This document shows positions 1 through 5,703 of a stretch of DNA of 44,907 bases, piece after piece. The translations under genes were made by a program, and so were the position numbers. Each line of letters begins with the position of its first letter. Within the stretch, counting starts at the first letter, position 1. Source of the DNA: a virus. The DNA lies in IMG/VR virus record IMGVR_UViG_3300035034_002318, positions 1-44,907 of that record. The stretch is one strand, 5' to 3'. The notes under the pieces were generated by a model. That model ran no database searches. It saw only the letters and a program-made list of their open reading frames with translations, and was not told the origin of the DNA.

Positions 1-447
1 AGCACGCTTCAACCCTTTACGTGCGGCATCGGCCAGTGCTTCAATTTTGGCGGACCTTCCCTCAACGTCGTCGACGTCATAGTCGGCCGATGACGGTACT
101 TCTCGGCCAGCACCCAGAATTCGTTGGCGGACTTCAATAATTGCCGCACTGAGAAGCTGAAGCTGAAGCAAGTCCGCATCGGCTTCCGACATGGTCGGTG
201 AAGCAGTGCCAAATACTGCGGACTTCACCGCCGACAAACAGAAGATGACGTGATCGGCCGATGCTTCAACATCGGTCCTAAACCCGATACGCATGAGCTC
301 CTGCGTCATAGAGGCTTTATCTGCTTCAGTGCTAAGCGCCTTTCGGGCAGCTAGAACGGCATCGGCGAATTCTGCCGTCACGCCCAGTGTGTCGTTGTCG
401 ACCATGTCAACGAGGATCTGTGCGGTCTCTGCGATGTTGAAAGTCAT
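1..447 (-). CDS. Partial hypothetical protein, C-terminus beyond the left edge
   Basis: An open frame of 149 codons starts at the ATG at 447-445 and runs off the left edge without a stop, so only the N-terminal part is visible. An AAGGAA ribosome site lies 5 to 6 bases upstream of the ATG. The protein begins MTFNIAETAQ, is acidic, alanine-rich and probably largely helical, with no membrane segment, signal peptide or cysteine motif I can identify. I do not recognise the family. It is transcribed away from the repeat region at 448-2389, which would hold its promoter. Existence is well supported by the uninterrupted frame and ribosome site; function is unknown. Confidence 0.7.
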   Translation of the reverse strand, partial: MTFNIAETAQILVDMVDNDTLGVTAEFADAVLAARKALSTEADKASMTQELMRIGFRTDVEASADHVIFCLSAVKSAVFGTASPTMSEADADLLQLQLLSAAIIEVRQRILGAGREVPSSADYDVDDVEGRSAKIEALADAARKGLKRA

Positions 448-674
448 TGTGAGGTTCCTTCGGGGTTTGTTTCGGTCGACCCAGTGTGGGCCGACCGCCA
501 TCATCGCACCCCTTCATAAGGGAAGCACCGACCAGGGCGGATTAGGGCGGATTGAAGCGAATTCCGACACGTAAACGACACCGCATTAGGGGCGCTTGAG
601 CGCAGTTAGACGCATCGAGCGCTGTTTGAGGGCCCTAATGTTTCGGTTTCGTGACGTTATTGGGCACCCTTCTT
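448..674. other. Leader/intergenic stretch with dyads, no gene
   Basis: No credible gene is seen. The stretch contains a hairpin around 474-497 (GGTCG and CCC arms pairing with GGG and CGACC) and a longer inverted repeat, CATTAGGG at 584-591 against CCCTAATG at 633-640. It lies just upstream of the minus-strand gene that starts at 447, so it probably includes that gene's promoter and leader, but no clear -35/-10 pair can be named. Confidence 0.4.
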
Positions 675-1412
675 CACATAGCACCTAATTACGCTTACTT
701 ACTGTCGTTTCCGGAGCCGGCTATAGCGTAAAGTCCCCGTTATGTGGTCAATACGTGCTGCTATGTGGCATGGAGCGGGGCTGCTATGTGCCCAATACGT
801 GCCCACTATGTGGTCAATGGGGGCTGCTATGTGGCATGGAGTCAGAGCACATAGCGTCGAGCTATGCGAAGAAGAACGGCCACTATGGCACTAGGTCGAT
901 GCCCACTATGGCACCCCTATCGGACCCCTATCGCACCAATACGATGCCCACTATGTGGTGTGACTCGATGTGCTATGTGCTCTGCTATGTGCTCTGCCGG
1001 CTAGCCACTATGTGGTCAGTACTGGCTAGCTATGTGCTCTGCACGTTCAACCAATAGCACGCTGTGTGCTCTGTGTGTTCTGCTCTGTGTGCTCTGTGTC
1101 GGCAGACTGTGTGCTCTGTGTGTTGACCACATAGTCCGGCCGGCGTGTGGCTATGCGATCAATACGTTGGACCACATTGACCACATAGCAGAGCTTGTGC
1201 ACCTAGATCGACAGCACCGTACTAGGGGCATAAGACTGGGTAAGGTAGTATGAACTAGGGTTGTGTATTACTTATTACTGTGTGTTGTTCTGTGTAGTTG
1301 TGTATTGTTATCTATTGTTATCTATTAATTTGTGTATCACATAGTTGTGTATTGCCCACTATGTGCAAATGGTCAGAGCGTTGTGCACCTAGATGCACAG
1401 TGCCGCTATGTG
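675..1412. repeat. Iteron-like array, 16 exact CTATGTG motifs in both orientations
   Basis: CTATGTG occurs on the plus strand at 761, 784, 806, 827, 951, 973, 985, 1008, 1030, 1359 and 1406, and as CACATAG at 675, 848, 1128, 1182 and 1338; near matches (TTATGTG, CTATGCG, CTATGGC) fill gaps. Many copies extend into three subfamilies: CTATGTGGTCA, CTATGTGGCATGGAG and CTATGTGCTCTG. A separate 14-bp direct repeat, TTGTGCACCTAGAT, is found at 1195-1208 and 1381-1394. Spacing is irregular, so this is not CRISPR. Clustered, mixed-orientation short repeats next to AT-rich DNA are typical of replication origins, partition sites or multi-operator control regions; which of these applies cannot be decided from sequence. 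Confidence 0.8.
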
Positions 1413-1500
1413 GTCAAATAGCCATTGATCTCATAGGCGCTGTGCTAGTTGCACTTACGCACTAAATAACATATTTATACCGGTTTTAGATGGTTTAGCG
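1255..1500. other. AT-rich stretch inside the repeat region, candidate unwinding element
   Basis: This stretch is clearly richer in A and T than the rest of the window, with direct repeats of TGTTATCTAT around 1306-1326 and many TGTGTATT-like words. It contains two of the CACATAG/CTATGTG motifs (1338 and 1359) and sits at the right flank of the main array. Iterons beside an AT-rich segment are the classical arrangement of theta-type origins, so a DNA unwinding role is a reasonable inference. No gene is seen. Confidence 0.4.
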
Positions 1501-1545
1501 GACACTTACTATCACATCATCTCAACTACGCAGAACTGCGCTTAT

Positions 1546-1657
1546 CTACCTCTGCTGGCGATAACTGACGTTATCGACACTTGTTTCACATCTCGGCTAA
1601 CTACGTTAGTTTACCCTTAACCGCGCCTACGGCGGCTAATGATCGAACGGGTGTTCG
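1546..1657. repeat. Cluster of short dyads
   Basis: Several perfect short inverted repeats follow one another: GATAAC-tgac-GTTATC at 1560-1575, CTAAC-tac-GTTAG at 1597-1609, CCGCGCC/GGCGG around 1620-1635, and CGAAC-gggt-GTTCG at 1644-1657. They could be operator half-sites or small hairpins. Their density beside the iteron array suggests protein binding, but no known operator family was recognised. Confidence 0.45.
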
Positions 1658-1716
1658 TTAAATCCGGGCCGGGGGGTCGGCGCCGGCGCCTCTCTGTACA
1701 CCTGGCGTATGTCTCA

Positions 1717-1830
1717 TTTTTTTTTTGGGTCTCGATCTGGGGTTGAGGGTGGTGGTGGCGGTGGGAGGGGGGGGCTTTTTTTTTGAGTTGATTTTGGGCT
1801 GCCAGGAGGGGGTGGGTCTGTTTTTTTTTT
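1717..1830. repeat. Homopolymer-rich segment (T10, G8, T9, T10)
   Basis: Runs of T10 (1717-1726), G8 (1767-1774), T9 (1776-1784) and T10 (1821-1830) lie in G/T-only stretches. No comparable strand-biased runs occur elsewhere in the window. Reading frames through the segment translate to poly-Phe, poly-Gly or poly-Lys and are not credible genes. Run lengths in assembled DNA of this kind may be inaccurate. Confidence 0.6.
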
Positions 1831-1955
1831 GGTCAAATTCTCGGTTGATTCTCATGATTTCTGGTCTGATTCGTGGGATTTGTCGGTTCAAAGAGAGTCT
1901 TTCCTGTATTCATGCTCTTTGTGGTCTTTCTGTGGACGGCCACGAGAGTGGGTCA

Positions 1956-2286
1956 AATGAGTTCAACAATTGGTTCAACAATTCAGTTCAACAAGTCGAA
2001 TCGTTCAACAACTCCGACTTGTTGAACTTGTTGAACTTGTTGAACTGAATTGTTGAACTCATTCAGTTGATCTACTACAAGCCATCAACCAGCAGCCAAA
2101 ATCCGCTTAAACAGTGGGTTCCCTAGTAGTAAGTAGTAGTAGTTGTAGTAGTAGTACTAGTTGTTGAACTTGTTGAACTCCGTTTTACGGAGCCCCTATG
2201 GCTGTTCCACTACGTTCATGCTCATTCCTACTTATCAAGTGTGTCCGACAACGTGGGACAACAAAATGAAGTTCAACAAGTTCAAC
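1956..2286. repeat. GTTGAAC/GTTCAAC array with a 16-bp perfect inverted repeat
   Basis: GTTCAAC occurs at 1961, 1973, 1986, 2003, 2271 and 2280, and its reverse complement GTTGAAC at 2021, 2030, 2039, 2052, 2163 and 2172. The central part is a near-palindrome: 1956-1971 is perfectly complementary to 2048-2063 (16 bp), and inside it 1986-1998 pairs perfectly with 2015-2027 (13 bp). The DNA could form a cruciform, or its transcript a long hairpin. A further small hairpin, CTCCGT-ttt-ACGGAG, follows at 2178-2192. The motif is unrelated to the CTATGTG array, so two different sequence-specific binders are possible. Confidence 0.8.
2124..2160 (+). repeat. TAG trinucleotide repeat
   Basis: An imperfect run of TAG/TAGT triplets fills this interval. 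It puts stop codons into the frame that reads TAG and so argues against coding. It lies between the two halves of the GTTGAAC array. Confidence 0.6.
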
Positions 2287-2389
2287 AATTCGAACCGCCT
2301 CTGATTTCATGCTTATTTGGTTGGTGTAGTTGATCTTCTACATCAGCCTCGACAATCCTGTTCTTACCTGCTTCTTTGGTCGCTCTCTC

Positions 2390-2755
2390 ATGGCTGTCAA
2401 CGGCAGCCAGAAACTGGTACGTTTGCCGTTCATGGACGACCCCGAGTCGATGGCTGAAATGCTTCATGCCCGCTATGAAACGCTGGCTCCGTTCTTCAGT
2501 TACGAGACACCGAACCAAGATGAGTCAGAAGATTCTGAGTATTCTGAGTATTCTGAGTATTCTGAGTATTCTGAGTATTCAGCGCCGGCGATAACTCCTT
2601 GGTGCTTGGTCGCCGACAGAGATCGGAATCTCATGATTGAGGTCTGCAAGCCGTTCGCCTATGAGCTGAAGAAGCTCCGCGAGCACAGTGCGGCGTTGGA
2701 GCGGGAGATCATCCGTCAGGCAAACCTGGCCAAGACGCAATTCAGGTCGCTGTGA
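2390..2755 (+). CDS. Hypothetical acidic protein with an SEY tripeptide repeat
   Basis: First gene after the repeat region, 121 aa from the ATG at 2390; an upstream TTG at 2330 would add 20 residues, and neither start has a good ribosome site. The middle of the protein carries five perfect copies of a 9-bp unit, giving a serine-glutamate-tyrosine repeat; the C-terminal third is charged and probably helical. No family recognised. Its stop overlaps the GTG start of the next gene by four bases, so the two are probably co-translated. The tyrosines in an acidic setting could be protein-interaction or modification sites, which is speculation. Confidence 0.65.
   Translation: MAVNGSQKLVRLPFMDDPESMAEMLHARYETLAPFFSYETPNQDESEDSEYSEYSEYSEYSEYSAPAITPWCLVADRDRNLMIEVCKPFAYELKKLREHSAALEREIIRQANLAKTQFRSL
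2533..2577 (+). repeat. Five tandem copies of TTCTGAGTA
   Basis: A 9-bp unit repeated five times without error inside the gene at 2390-2755. The unit is a multiple of three, so slippage would add or remove SEY tripeptides without changing the frame. Confidence 0.9.
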
Positions 2756-3027
2756 CTGGCGACGGCGACCCGGACCGGTGGAGGATGACCACTGACCCGT
2801 TCACGCCGCCCCAGTCCCTTGACGAGGCGCTTGCGGTGATCCATCTTGATGCCTATGTGATTCGGAGCCTTCCGATGCGGTGGCTGATGTTTCGCAAGGC
2901 AGTGCGGTGGTCGTTCGAGTCGCACCAGCACTACGAGGTGCCTGAACTCGCCTTCAGGCTTCTTCCGTTCGGTGCCAGTATGATAAAGGCCCTGGCGAGC
3001 GGGGATAGGGGGTGCGAGCGCAGATAG
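2752..3027 (+). CDS. Hypothetical protein
   Basis: A 91-aa frame starting at GTG 2752, which overlaps the TGA of the previous gene (GTGA). An internal ATG at 2785 (MTTDPFTPPQ) is an alternative start. The protein is mixed charged and aromatic with a helical look and no cysteine motif, membrane segment or repeat. I do not recognise a family. The tight overlap with 2390-2755 suggests translational coupling. Confidence 0.55.
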   Translation: MTGDGDPDRWRMTTDPFTPPQSLDEALAVIHLDAYVIRSLPMRWLMFRKAVRWSFESHQHYEVPELAFRLLPFGASMIKALASGDRGCERR

Positions 3028-3046
3028 GCTGTGATAGGCTGCCCGC

Positions 3047-3328
3047 ATGAAACAGAAGAGTGAATACACTTGCGACGGGTGTTGGTACAAGGAGAAGGAG
3101 ATCGCCCGCCTGAACTTGCACGTTGGTGCATCGCGGCGCAGCTTCCTGGCGGCTGAAAGCAAGCTTGCGGAGCTTCGGTACCGATTCGACATCTTGCAGT
3201 CCACTCGGGAAGGCACCCGGAGTTGGCTGGCCAACAAGGTCGAATCCCAACGCAAAGAGATCAAGCGGCTCATCGAGCTGCAAACCGCCGACGAGTCGCC
3301 GAAACCCGAAGCGATCGAGTATGAGTAG
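3047..3328 (+). CDS. Small CxxC coiled-coil protein
   Basis: 93 aa starting MKQKSEYTCDGC. A CDGC pair sits at residues 9-12, and the rest is a long charged helix with heptad-like spacing (KEKEIARLNL and later KRLIELQ), so a zinc-knuckle or redox pair followed by a coiled coil is likely. There is no good ribosome site in front of the ATG. It is one of several tiny CxxC proteins in this region. No family name is assigned. The frame is intact and does not overlap better genes. Confidence 0.6.
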   Translation: MKQKSEYTCDGCWYKEKEIARLNLHVGASRRSFLAAESKLAELRYRFDILQSTREGTRSWLANKVESQRKEIKRLIELQTADESPKPEAIEYE

Positions 3329-3382
3329 CCGTCGTAGCGGTAGCGGTAGCGGTATAGCGGTAGCGGTGTCAGTGTCAGCGCG

Positions 3383-3466
3383 GTGCTGGTCCGGTGGTGG
3401 TGCTTCCTCGGGTTCGGTTTGCTGCTGGCGTTCTACACCATCGAGTTGATGGCGGTGGCCGCATGA
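3383..3466 (+). CDS. 27-residue membrane peptide, copy 1
   Basis: A very short frame from GTG 3383 encodes a single hydrophobic helix (FLGFGLLLAFY in the middle) preceded by a basic, tryptophan-rich start (VRWW). The same peptide is encoded again at 4090-4176, where the start is ATG; 82 bp are identical except for one base. Conservation of frame and stop in both copies supports real coding. GTG is the only start in frame, and it has no obvious ribosome site. The function of such micro-membrane proteins is unknown. Confidence 0.45.
   Translation: MLVRWWCFLGFGLLLAFYTIELMAVAA
3385..3466 (+). repeat. 82-bp direct repeat, copy 1 (copy 2 at 4095-4176)
   Basis: Bases 3385-3466 and 4095-4176 differ at only one position (G at 3461 against A at 4171). 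The repeat spans nearly the whole membrane-peptide gene and stops at its TGA, pointing to a recent duplication of a small cassette about 710 bp apart. Confidence 0.9.
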
Positions 3467-3625
3467 CCCCCACGCCCAGATCGAGCGGTTGCGTGCCCCC
3501 TGGCCGAGATCAGCAGGGGGACCTCGCTCCACGGCTTCAACGGCGAGGTCGAGAAACTGAACGACATCATCGCTGACCTCCAGATTGTCAGGGACTGGAT
3601 GACACTCGAACCCGAGGAGCTGTGA
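3463..3625 (+). pseudogene. Broken small gene, two apparent single-C deletions
   Basis: The ATG at 3463 overlaps the stop of the membrane peptide (ATGA). Read as is, it makes a 37-residue arginine/proline-rich product. However, adding one C to the C5 run at 3467-3471 and one C to the C5 run near 3496-3500 gives a continuous 54-residue frame. That frame contains AQIERLR, then GFNGEVEKLNDIIADLQIVRD, and ends at the TGA 3623-3625. The C-terminal IIxxxxIVRD is echoed in the gene at 4173-4351. Either a decayed gene or homopolymer errors in the assembly; I favour the latter because both breaks are in C runs. Confidence 0.45.
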
Positions 3626-3678
3626 TGCCGCGCAACCCGAGCGGTACGACCTCCACCCAAAGGAAGGAAGATGACGAC

Positions 3679-3870
3679 ATGAACATCACATACATCAACA
3701 AGTCCTTCAGCCCGACAGCAGCACAGATCGCTCTTGCAGGAGTTGCATGGGAGCACAAGGGATGTTTCGGAAACATCCATGTCGTTGCGTTCATTCGCTC
3801 CGAAGATCCATCCATCTCGCCCCCTGAGGCTCGCAGCCTCGTCCGCCTGGTGGACCCAACTAACTACTGA
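3679..3870 (+). CDS. Hypothetical protein
   Basis: 63 aa from the ATG at 3679, chosen because GGAAGGAAG ends about 8 bases upstream; an ATG at 3625 in the same frame, overlapping the preceding stop, would give 81 aa. The protein starts MNITYINKSF, has a central alanine-rich stretch and a C-terminal segment with SISPPEARSLV. No membrane helix or cysteine pair is seen and no family is recognised. Confidence 0.6.
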   Translation: MNITYINKSFSPTAAQIALAGVAWEHKGCFGNIHVVAFIRSEDPSISPPEARSLVRLVDPTNY

Positions 3871-3895
3871 TCCGAGCCAAGAGGGGAGCAGAAGC

Positions 3896-4090
3896 ATGAA
3901 CGACGATTTAGTACAGCGGTTGCGTGACCCACGACAGAGGCGCACAACACTTCACCATGACGCAGCCGACGAGATAGATGCCAAGGACGCCCAGATCGCT
4001 CGGCTCCGAGCAGCGAACCAGGAGTGGCTCGAAAAGTGGGAGCAAGCTGAATGCGAGTTCTGCGGCACATCCCGGAACGGGGTGCGGTGA
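3896..4090 (+). CDS. Small CxxC protein, paralogue of the gene at 5118
   Basis: 64 aa with a GAGGGGAG ribosome site before the ATG at 3896. The N-terminal half is basic; the middle is a short coiled coil (DAQIARLRAANQ), and the C-terminus carries WLEKWEQAECEFCGTS. Nearly the same tail (WLDKWEQLECEWCGTS) ends the gene at 5118-5432, so the two are paralogues that differ in the length of the coiled coil. CEFC may bind zinc. The TGA overlaps the ATG of the next gene by one base. Confidence 0.7.
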   Translation: MNDDLVQRLRDPRQRRTTLHHDAADEIDAKDAQIARLRAANQEWLEKWEQAECEFCGTSRNGVR

Positions 4091-4176
4091 TGACGCTGGT
4101 CCGGTGGTGGTGCTTCCTCGGGTTCGGTTTGCTGCTGGCGTTCTACACCATCGAGTTGATGGCGGTGGCCACATGA
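4090..4176 (+). CDS. 28-residue membrane peptide, copy 2
   Basis: ATG at 4090 overlaps the previous stop (TGATG). The product is a basic, tryptophan-containing start followed by one hydrophobic helix, and is the same as copy 1 at 3383-3466 apart from its first residues and the last one. Tight coupling to the CxxC gene upstream supports translation. Function unknown; a regulator of a membrane partner or a lysis accessory are possibilities. Confidence 0.5.
   Translation: MTLVRWWCFLGFGLLLAFYTIELMAVAT
4095..4176 (+). repeat. 82-bp direct repeat, copy 2
   Basis: Second copy of the repeat described at 3385-3466, with one mismatch. Confidence 0.9.
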
Positions 4177-4351
4177 ACGGCTTCAAGTCACCCAACGTTG
4201 GCTGGCACCACCAGAGCAGGGACCGGGGGAAATGGGCCGAGGCCAGCATCGCTGGCGGCGTCGATTCCAGCTGTTTGGTTCCCGGCTCGGCCGACGACCC
4301 TGGCAGGCGCTGGAAGCAATCATCAGCGAGGTCTCGATCGTCCGGGACTGA
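4173..4351 (+). pseudogene. Small gene apparently frameshifted at a C run
   Basis: ATG 4173 overlaps the stop of the membrane peptide (ATGA) and opens MNGFKSPNVGW. In the raw frame it continues to 4469, through the ribosome site and start of the next gene, which is implausible. Adding one C to the CCC at about 4299-4301 shifts it into the frame ending WQALEAIISEVSIVRD at TGA 4349-4351, giving about 59 residues. The IVRD end matches the broken gene at 3463-3625, so the pair may be diverged copies from the same duplication. A separate 39-residue frame from ATG 4232 is the alternative reading. Confidence 0.4.
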
Positions 4352-4389
4352 CTCGCAAACAACGAACAAACAAACCAAGGAGAAACACC

Positions 4390-4557
4390 ATGAAGCTCAG
4401 TGGTTGGATCATTGCCATCGTTTCGATCGGGTGGGTACTCGACTACACGGCGACAGCGATCTTCGGTGAAGCGGGCGGCGAGTGGGCGCTCACCTTCTTG
4501 TGGCTGTTCCTCATCATCGGCACGATCTGGTTGCTCTGGTCGATGTCGTACGGATGA
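4390..4557 (+). CDS. Small two-helix membrane protein
   Basis: 55 aa with an excellent ribosome site (AAGGAG, then AAACACC, then ATG). Two hydrophobic helices are seen, about residues 5-20 and 33-50, separated by a short acidic loop (FGEAGGE); the end is LLWSMSYG. The ribosome site is almost the same as that of the membrane proteins at 6822 and 43182. No enzymatic motif. A holin-like or membrane-modifying role is possible but not supported by context. Its stop overlaps the next start (ATGA). Confidence 0.65.
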   Translation: MKLSGWIIAIVSIGWVLDYTATAIFGEAGGEWALTFLWLFLIIGTIWLLWSMSYG

Positions 4558-4697
4558 CGACGGCGGCTCAGTGGGAGATCGACAAACGCGACATCGGGCA
4601 TTGGTGCAAAGTCACTGACGCCTATCGCCCCGTCGGCTGGTGCGGTAAATGCTGGGAACGCTGGCCGTGCGAGACGGCCCGAAACTTCAAGGAATAG
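4554..4697 (+). CDS. Mini cysteine/tryptophan-rich protein
   Basis: 47 aa starting at the ATG that overlaps the previous TGA. It has a single cysteine in HWCKV near the middle and WCGKCWERWPC in the second half, so up to four cysteines could form one zinc knuckle. The frame is short but tightly packed between two well-supported genes. No family is recognised. Confidence 0.6.
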   Translation: MTTAAQWEIDKRDIGHWCKVTDAYRPVGWCGKCWERWPCETARNFKE

Positions 4698-4702
4698 GAA
4701 CC

Positions 4703-5023
4703 ATGACACTCAGCTCAGAAGAGATCGCCGCCGAGATCCGATACCTGGCCAGCCCTTTGTCCGGGTTTACATTCACTCAACGCATGGACGAGTTCCGCAA
4801 GCTCGCCGACCGGATCAAACCGCCAGCACCCTGCACCATCGACCAGGTCGAAGGCTGGGAGGTGCAATGGTTCAGGCGTGGCGCAATGGCTCTTGCACCT
4901 GGCGATGCCTGGTCGTGGCAATGGTGCTGCCAGTGGGTGAACCCGCAAGGCGTCCTCGTCGATGGTGTGGTGCATCCGTGGCCTGAACGCCCGGTCGAGA
5001 AACGCACGGGGGCCGACCAATGA
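4703..5023 (+). CDS. Hypothetical protein
   Basis: 106 aa with an AGGAA ribosome site just upstream of ATG 4703. The N-terminal half is helical and charged (SSEEIAAEIRYL); the C-terminal half is tryptophan-rich (GDAWSWQWCCQW) and ends in a charged tail. Such small tryptophan-rich domains often bind proteins or nucleic acid, but no family is recognised. The TGA overlaps the following ATG (ATGA). Confidence 0.65.
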   Translation: MTLSSEEIAAEIRYLASPLSGFTFTQRMDEFRKLADRIKPPAPCTIDQVEGWEVQWFRRGAMALAPGDAWSWQWCCQWVNPQGVLVDGVVHPWPERPVEKRTGADQ

Positions 5024-5079
5024 CGGCCTGTGAGAGGTGCTGGCAAGAGGCTTTCACGATTAACTGGCTCGCAAAATGA
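5020..5079 (+). CDS. 19-residue CxxC peptide, possibly truncated
   Basis: ATG 5020 overlaps the previous stop and encodes MTACERCWQEAF followed by seven residues. The CERCWQ start resembles the other mini CxxC proteins nearby. The frame ends in the first copy of a 21-bp tandem duplication (5062-5103), so the peptide may be the remnant of a longer gene cut by that event. Weakly supported because of its length. Confidence 0.35.
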   Translation: MTACERCWQEAFTINWLAK

Positions 5080-5103
5080 ACAAACTGGCTCGCAAAATGA
5101 ACA
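5062..5103 (+). repeat. 21-bp tandem duplication
   Basis: Two perfect copies of a 21-bp unit (beginning AACTGGCTCG) lie end to end, at 5062-5082 and 5083-5103, directly before the ribosome site of the gene at 5118. Each copy carries an ATG AAC. The duplication lengthens the leader between the two genes. Confidence 0.85.
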
Positions 5104-5117
5104 AAGGAAGAGAACCA

Positions 5118-5432
5118 ATGAGCCCAGAGGAGATGTTGCAGCGGGCAGAAACCCTTGCCCAGCATTGGATGAGCGAAACACTGAAGGGCGACATCGAGAT
5201 CGAACGACTCAAAGCAGAGAACGGCCGAGAAGTCTATGCGCTCGAAGCCGAGATCGAACGGCTCACCGCAGCGAACGGCCGGGACGTCGATGAGCTGTAC
5301 TCGGAAGTCGTTGCGCTCGAAGCCGAGGTCAAGCGGATCACCGCAGCGAACCAGGCGTGGCTGGACAAATGGGAACAACTTGAATGCGAATGGTGCGGCA
5401 CATCAAACAGGATGAGGGATGGCGATCAATGA
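5118..5432 (+). CDS. Coiled-coil protein with C-terminal CxxC, paralogue of the gene at 3896
   Basis: 104 aa from ATG 5118, chosen because AAAGGAAG lies about 8 bases upstream; in-frame ATGs at 5076 and 5097 are in the tandem duplication and lack ribosome sites. Three near-repeats of about 20 residues (each with E-x-E-I/V-E/K-R-L/I followed by a TAANG or AENGRE-type end) build a long coiled coil. The tail is WLDKWEQLECEWCGTS, as in the gene at 3896-4090. Likely an oligomeric zinc-knuckle protein; function unknown. The stop overlaps the next start (ATGA). Confidence 0.7.
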   Translation: MSPEEMLQRAETLAQHWMSETLKGDIEIERLKAENGREVYALEAEIERLTAANGRDVDELYSEVVALEAEVKRITAANQAWLDKWEQLECEWCGTSNRMRDGDQ

Positions 5433-5680
5433 GCCACGAACTGTCGATTGTCGAAGCAGCCCACTACGTTCTCGGCCACGGAGGGCACGAAGGTCAGTTC
5501 CGACGACCGGGTTCGTTCTACGCAGCACTCACGGACGCCTGCTTCAAGGCCGACAATGACAACCTCGACCGCCTTGGGCTCTCGTTCCCGATGGTGGCGC
5601 TGGCCGTGTACCTGTACAAAAACGAGGAGGGTGGAGCGGACATGCTTGCTCGCCTTATCGAAGAGGAAGGGGCGACCTGA
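5429..5680 (+). CDS. Hypothetical protein
   Basis: 83 aa, ATG overlapping the previous TGA. It is a compact, soluble-looking protein with a histidine/glycine stretch (LGHGGHEGQFRRPGSF) and a C-terminal acidic helix (ARLIEEEGAT). No family is recognised. It is the last gene of the overlapping run that begins at 4390. Confidence 0.6.
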   Translation: MSHELSIVEAAHYVLGHGGHEGQFRRPGSFYAALTDACFKADNDNLDRLGLSFPMVALAVYLYKNEEGGADMLARLIEEEGAT

Positions 5681-5703
5681 CGCTCCTGGTGATTTAGTCT
5701 TCC

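Noticed and set aside
755-1253. Frames of 100 and 73 residues on the plus strand
   Set aside because: They consist of translated CTATGTG/CTGTGTG repeats (many C, L, V and W), have no ribosome site and overlap each other.
675-1412. CRISPR or tRNA-like elements in the repeat region
   Set aside because: Motifs are short, irregularly spaced and in both orientations; no cloverleaf with a CCA-type end was found.
1725-2048. 107-residue plus-strand frame
   Set aside because: Composed of translated homopolymers and GTTGAAC repeats (poly-Phe, poly-Gly, NLLNLLN); not gene-like.
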